DNA from: Henckelia pumila
Lineage: Eukaryota > Streptophyta > Magnoliopsida > Lamiales > Gesneriaceae
Direction: 5' to 3'
DNA: 64,000 nucleotides
Assembly (NCBI RefSeq): GCF_033568475.1
Contig: NC_133121.1
Coordinates: 5,642,001 to 5,706,000 of the forward strand
In this document: positions 61,547-64,000 of the stretch, piece after piece
Numbering within the stretch: position 1 is the first letter of the stretch
How the letters are laid out: each line of letters starts with the position of its first letter
Made by a program: the position numbers and the translations under genes
The notes under the pieces: generated by a model
What the model was told of the DNA's origin: nothing
Databases searched by the model: none
What the model saw: the letters and a program-made list of their open reading frames with translations, nothing else

Positions 61547-63187
61547 TGCTCGGTGTCGAAGGTATGAGTCCCTTGTTCTTTTTATTATTTTTAATCATTA
61601 GGGTCAATGATTACATTAAGTTTGGGGGGGTGAATCAATGTTTGATTTAGTTGTTTGGTTGAGAGTTGAGTTTTGAATTTCATAGATAAAATTTTTGTTG
61701 AGTTTAGTTGTTTTTGGTTGAGTTGAGTTGAATTTAAAAGAAGTTGAGAAATATTAGATGCATGGCTGATGAAAAATATTTTTGTGCTATAACTGAAATC
61801 CATGATTGTCTACCTATCTGACAAATATTTTTTTGAAAATATGGAACCAATTAGATGAACAATTTCCTATATACTCTGTGAATAATATTTGAATCTGATT
61901 TTTGAGACATACAGACATAGATATGATTGAGGCATTGTTTGAAATTTTTGGGCCTACTTTTCATTGAATTTATCCTTAGTTGCCCATTTGAGCTACACTT
62001 GTATATTAGTACATTGAGGTACGAGAAAATCTGAATTTTTTTTGTGAAAATCATCGTTAACTGCTGATGATTATTTTTTCTGCACTGATTGAGATTTGTA
62101 TGATTTAATTGTGGATTGAGACTTGTCTAGAACTAGTTCGAACACTCTTCGAGGCGAAATACGGGCAAAACTGAGATTAGGAATGATTTAGGCAATTTTT
62201 CTGAATTCGTTTGAGCCTTTTAAGCTACCTAATTATTTGTTATCCCTAGTACCTTATTTGAGCTTTATTGAAAATCGAATGACATGCGTGTAAACGTGTG
62301 ATTAAACCCCATTCGTCATTATTTCAAGGTCCTACATTAACTACCTGAATAGCCTATACACTACTTCCTACCTTTAAGGGAGTAATTTGAATGTTAAAAT
62401 GTTTATGCTCCTAGTTTTATTTGTGAGAAAAAGGATTGGTGTGGTGGATGAATTGAAAAGATGAAAAGAGGTAGTAGAAAAAAGAGTTGAAAAATGTGGT
62501 TGAAAAAGTTGTGAAAGAAAGAAAAAAATTTGTGAGAGAGTTGTGAAAAAGTTGAGAAATGAAATGAAGGGAAATAGAAGTGGAATTGTGAATGAAAAAG
62601 GAGTCGTAATTGGGCATAAAAATATGAATTACTCCTTATTTTTGAATTCTTATCCTTCATTTGTAGCCATGAGCCAGGCCTTACATTATAAGCTGAATAA
62701 GTCCTAGTGACCGAGTCTCAGTTGCCCAATATACTAGTGGAGAAGAGTTGCGAGAATTTAGCCTATGGACTGTTTATTAATGCTGTTAATGATTATGAAT
62801 TTTGATCTAAACACGCACACACTATTATTCGTTGCATTTATTATTTGTGAGTGTTTTTTATTTATATCCTATTTTTGATCCTATTGCTACCTTGAAAAGA
62901 CCTCATGATCTATGAATGTTTGAATTGAATTCGGATGAAGGTGTTTTGAAACGTGAGTTGCGGAGATTGTGAGTTTATGCGGTTATTTTGTTCTGGCTGA
63001 AACTTTCAAGTGTTAGTAGATTGGATATGATTGGAATTGATATTTTTTTTGAAATCATTGATGAGGCCATTGTTCCATATTATTTCTTAGCTATTTTTGT
63101 TGGTTGTTGGGTAGTAGTAGTTTTTGAAGTAATTTGGAATTTAATAATTTTACTCGGGACTAGCAAAAGTCTAAGTTTGGGGGTATT
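61547..63187 (+). other. Non-coding tail of the Athila-like element
   Basis: Begins soon after the second frame with a purine tract AAGTTTGGGGGGG (61618-61630), then about 700 bp without recognised features, then from about 62340 the sequence shared with 56610-57348. It ends with the purine tract before the LTR at 63188. The short frames here are AT-driven. Confidence 0.6.
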
Positions 63188-64000
63188 TGATAAGTATATT
63201 TTATACACTTAATTTATATATGATTTTAATTGTTAATTGCTTGTTTCGAGCAGATTTATGCTGTGTTGTGTTGTTTTTGTGCTTGCAGAGAATTATTGAA
63301 TTTATTTGGAAAAGTGATGAAAAATGAGAATTTGTGAAGAAAATAGAGAAAGTTGGAAGAGAAAGAGAAAAGAAGAATAAAAGGAAAAGAAAAGAACGAT
63401 CAGACAAAAGAAGAGAAGGAATAGTGTTGGGCTTTCTTATTGGGCTTAAAAGTTAGCGCTAAAGAGGATTTCAAGAGCAATCGCGCTAAGTTCCTGAAGA
63501 CTGGAGGATTGAGATTTCGAGTTAAAGGCGCGCTCGCGCCTTCACTTGAGCGCCCGCCCCGTCGCTGTGATTTGGAAATTTTATTATATCGGGAAATAAT
63601 TTTCTTGGGCTTTTTGTGGGCTTTTGCTGAGCGATATAAAAGAGATTCTTTATCAGACAAATTAGAAGGGAGGAGCCGCCACAATATTTTACACAGAAAT
63701 CAGAGGGTTTGATCGTGTGATTTTCCTGAGGATTTTTCTGGAGCTTAACTGAAGAACGAAGACGGAGTTTGATAGTCCGGACACGGCATCGACGACGGAT
63801 TTGTTTCTTTTATCTTTTATTTATTTAATGAACATGTTTGGATTTATGATTTATTGTTTTCAGAATTTTATTATGAACTAATTTTTATAGTCTAGAGGTC
63901 GGATGGAACCTGGTGTAGACACTTTCATGGGTTTTTTAATTTTATTTAATTGAGTTTCTTCTAGATTAATTATTTTTTCTAGAATTGATTGTCTTTTCAA
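63188..64000 (+). repeat. Athila-type LTR sequence, second copy, cut by the window edge
   Basis: At least 813 bp, starting TGATAAGTATATTTTATACA. It continues past the point where the first copy stops matching, to the end of the window, so the full LTR is longer than seen. Confidence 0.8.

Larger units (their letters stand above)
57349..64000 (+). mobile_element. Athila/Tat-type Gypsy element, broken, running off the window
   Basis: LTR-type sequence starts at 57349 and at 63188, both TGATAAGTRTATTTTATACA preceded by a GGGGG-rich purine tract. Internal sequence (about 58140-63187) holds a gag/protease-type frame and a second frame of the plant transposon-protein type. I recognise no reverse transcriptase or integrase, so it is non-autonomous or has lost them. 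The element is broken, with at least several breaks. The two LTR stretches differ by roughly 10% plus length changes, suggesting an age of a few million years or separate origins. With the upstream tail copy at 56610-57348 the layout is tail-LTR-internal-tail-LTR. Confidence 0.8.

Overview
This is AT-rich nuclear DNA of a flowering plant. The genes have plant-type GT-AG introns and belong to plant-only families, and the space between them is filled with plant transposons. The repeat types (a MITE family with TGAGACGG/GACCCGTCTCA ends, a tRNA-type SINE, hAT elements with TAGGGATGGCAA ends) and the protein sequences fit a eudicot, and I lean towards an asterid, perhaps Lamiales. That placement is an inference from pattern memory, not a measured result.

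Seven host protein-coding genes are supported. In order: (1) an INDETERMINATE DOMAIN zinc-finger transcription factor (+, 5675-7623, 4 coding exons, 477 aa); (2) a vicilin-like bicupin seed protein with a roughly 300-residue Glu/Arg tail (-, 8588-11248, 5 exons, 740 aa), whose short upstream region carries RY and ABRE motifs; (3) a P-class PPR protein (+, 16517-18304, no intron, 595 aa); (4) a class I HD-Zip factor of the ATHB21/40/53 clade (-, 20579-21527, 3 exons, 206 aa); (5) a major facilitator transporter (-, 28027-30515, 4 exons including a 5-nt first coding exon, 466 aa); (6) a plastid-type geranylgeranyl diphosphate synthase (+, 47140-48249, no intron, 369 aa); (7) an allene oxide cyclase of jasmonate synthesis (+, 54242-55182, 3 exons, 252 aa). 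From memory, cupin, HD-Zip I, MFS and GGPPS lie in the same order near each other in Arabidopsis (At2g18540, At2g18550, At2g18590, At2g18620, with a sister block around At4g36740-At4g36810). The core of the window therefore looks like an ancient conserved gene block stretched by transposons.

The rest is mobile DNA. The clearest structure is a nest at 32350-40491. A minus-strand SINE is split twice, once by a Tnt1/Tork-like Ty1/copia element (32372-38872) and once by a 1.38-kb solo LTR with a perfect AATAT duplication (39019-40398). The left copia LTR is itself split by a hAT element (32402-33969), which contains a second hAT element with a perfect 8-bp duplication (32549-33159) and a MITE. 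The right end (56610-64000) is an Athila/Tat-type Gypsy array arranged tail-LTR-internal-tail-LTR; it runs out of the window and carries an unusual cluster of GCGCTATCGCGC palindromes. Other elements with defined ends are a 170-bp MITE (1811-1980), a Stowaway-type MITE (24468-24731), hAT elements (25966-26619 and 44100-44532), a Mutator-type MITE in the GGPPS promoter (46624-46854), a long foldback element (50130-50725) and a complete SINE with a 15-bp duplication (53664-53915).

The seven genes do not form one pathway. GGPPS and AOC are both plastid enzymes, but of separate routes, and nothing here shows a biosynthetic cluster. I found no convincing new molecular system. The best leads are the divergent GGPPS with its TTC-run transit peptide, the palindrome array in the Athila-like element, the G-box-carrying MITEs upstream of the IDD gene, and the four-level transposon nest.
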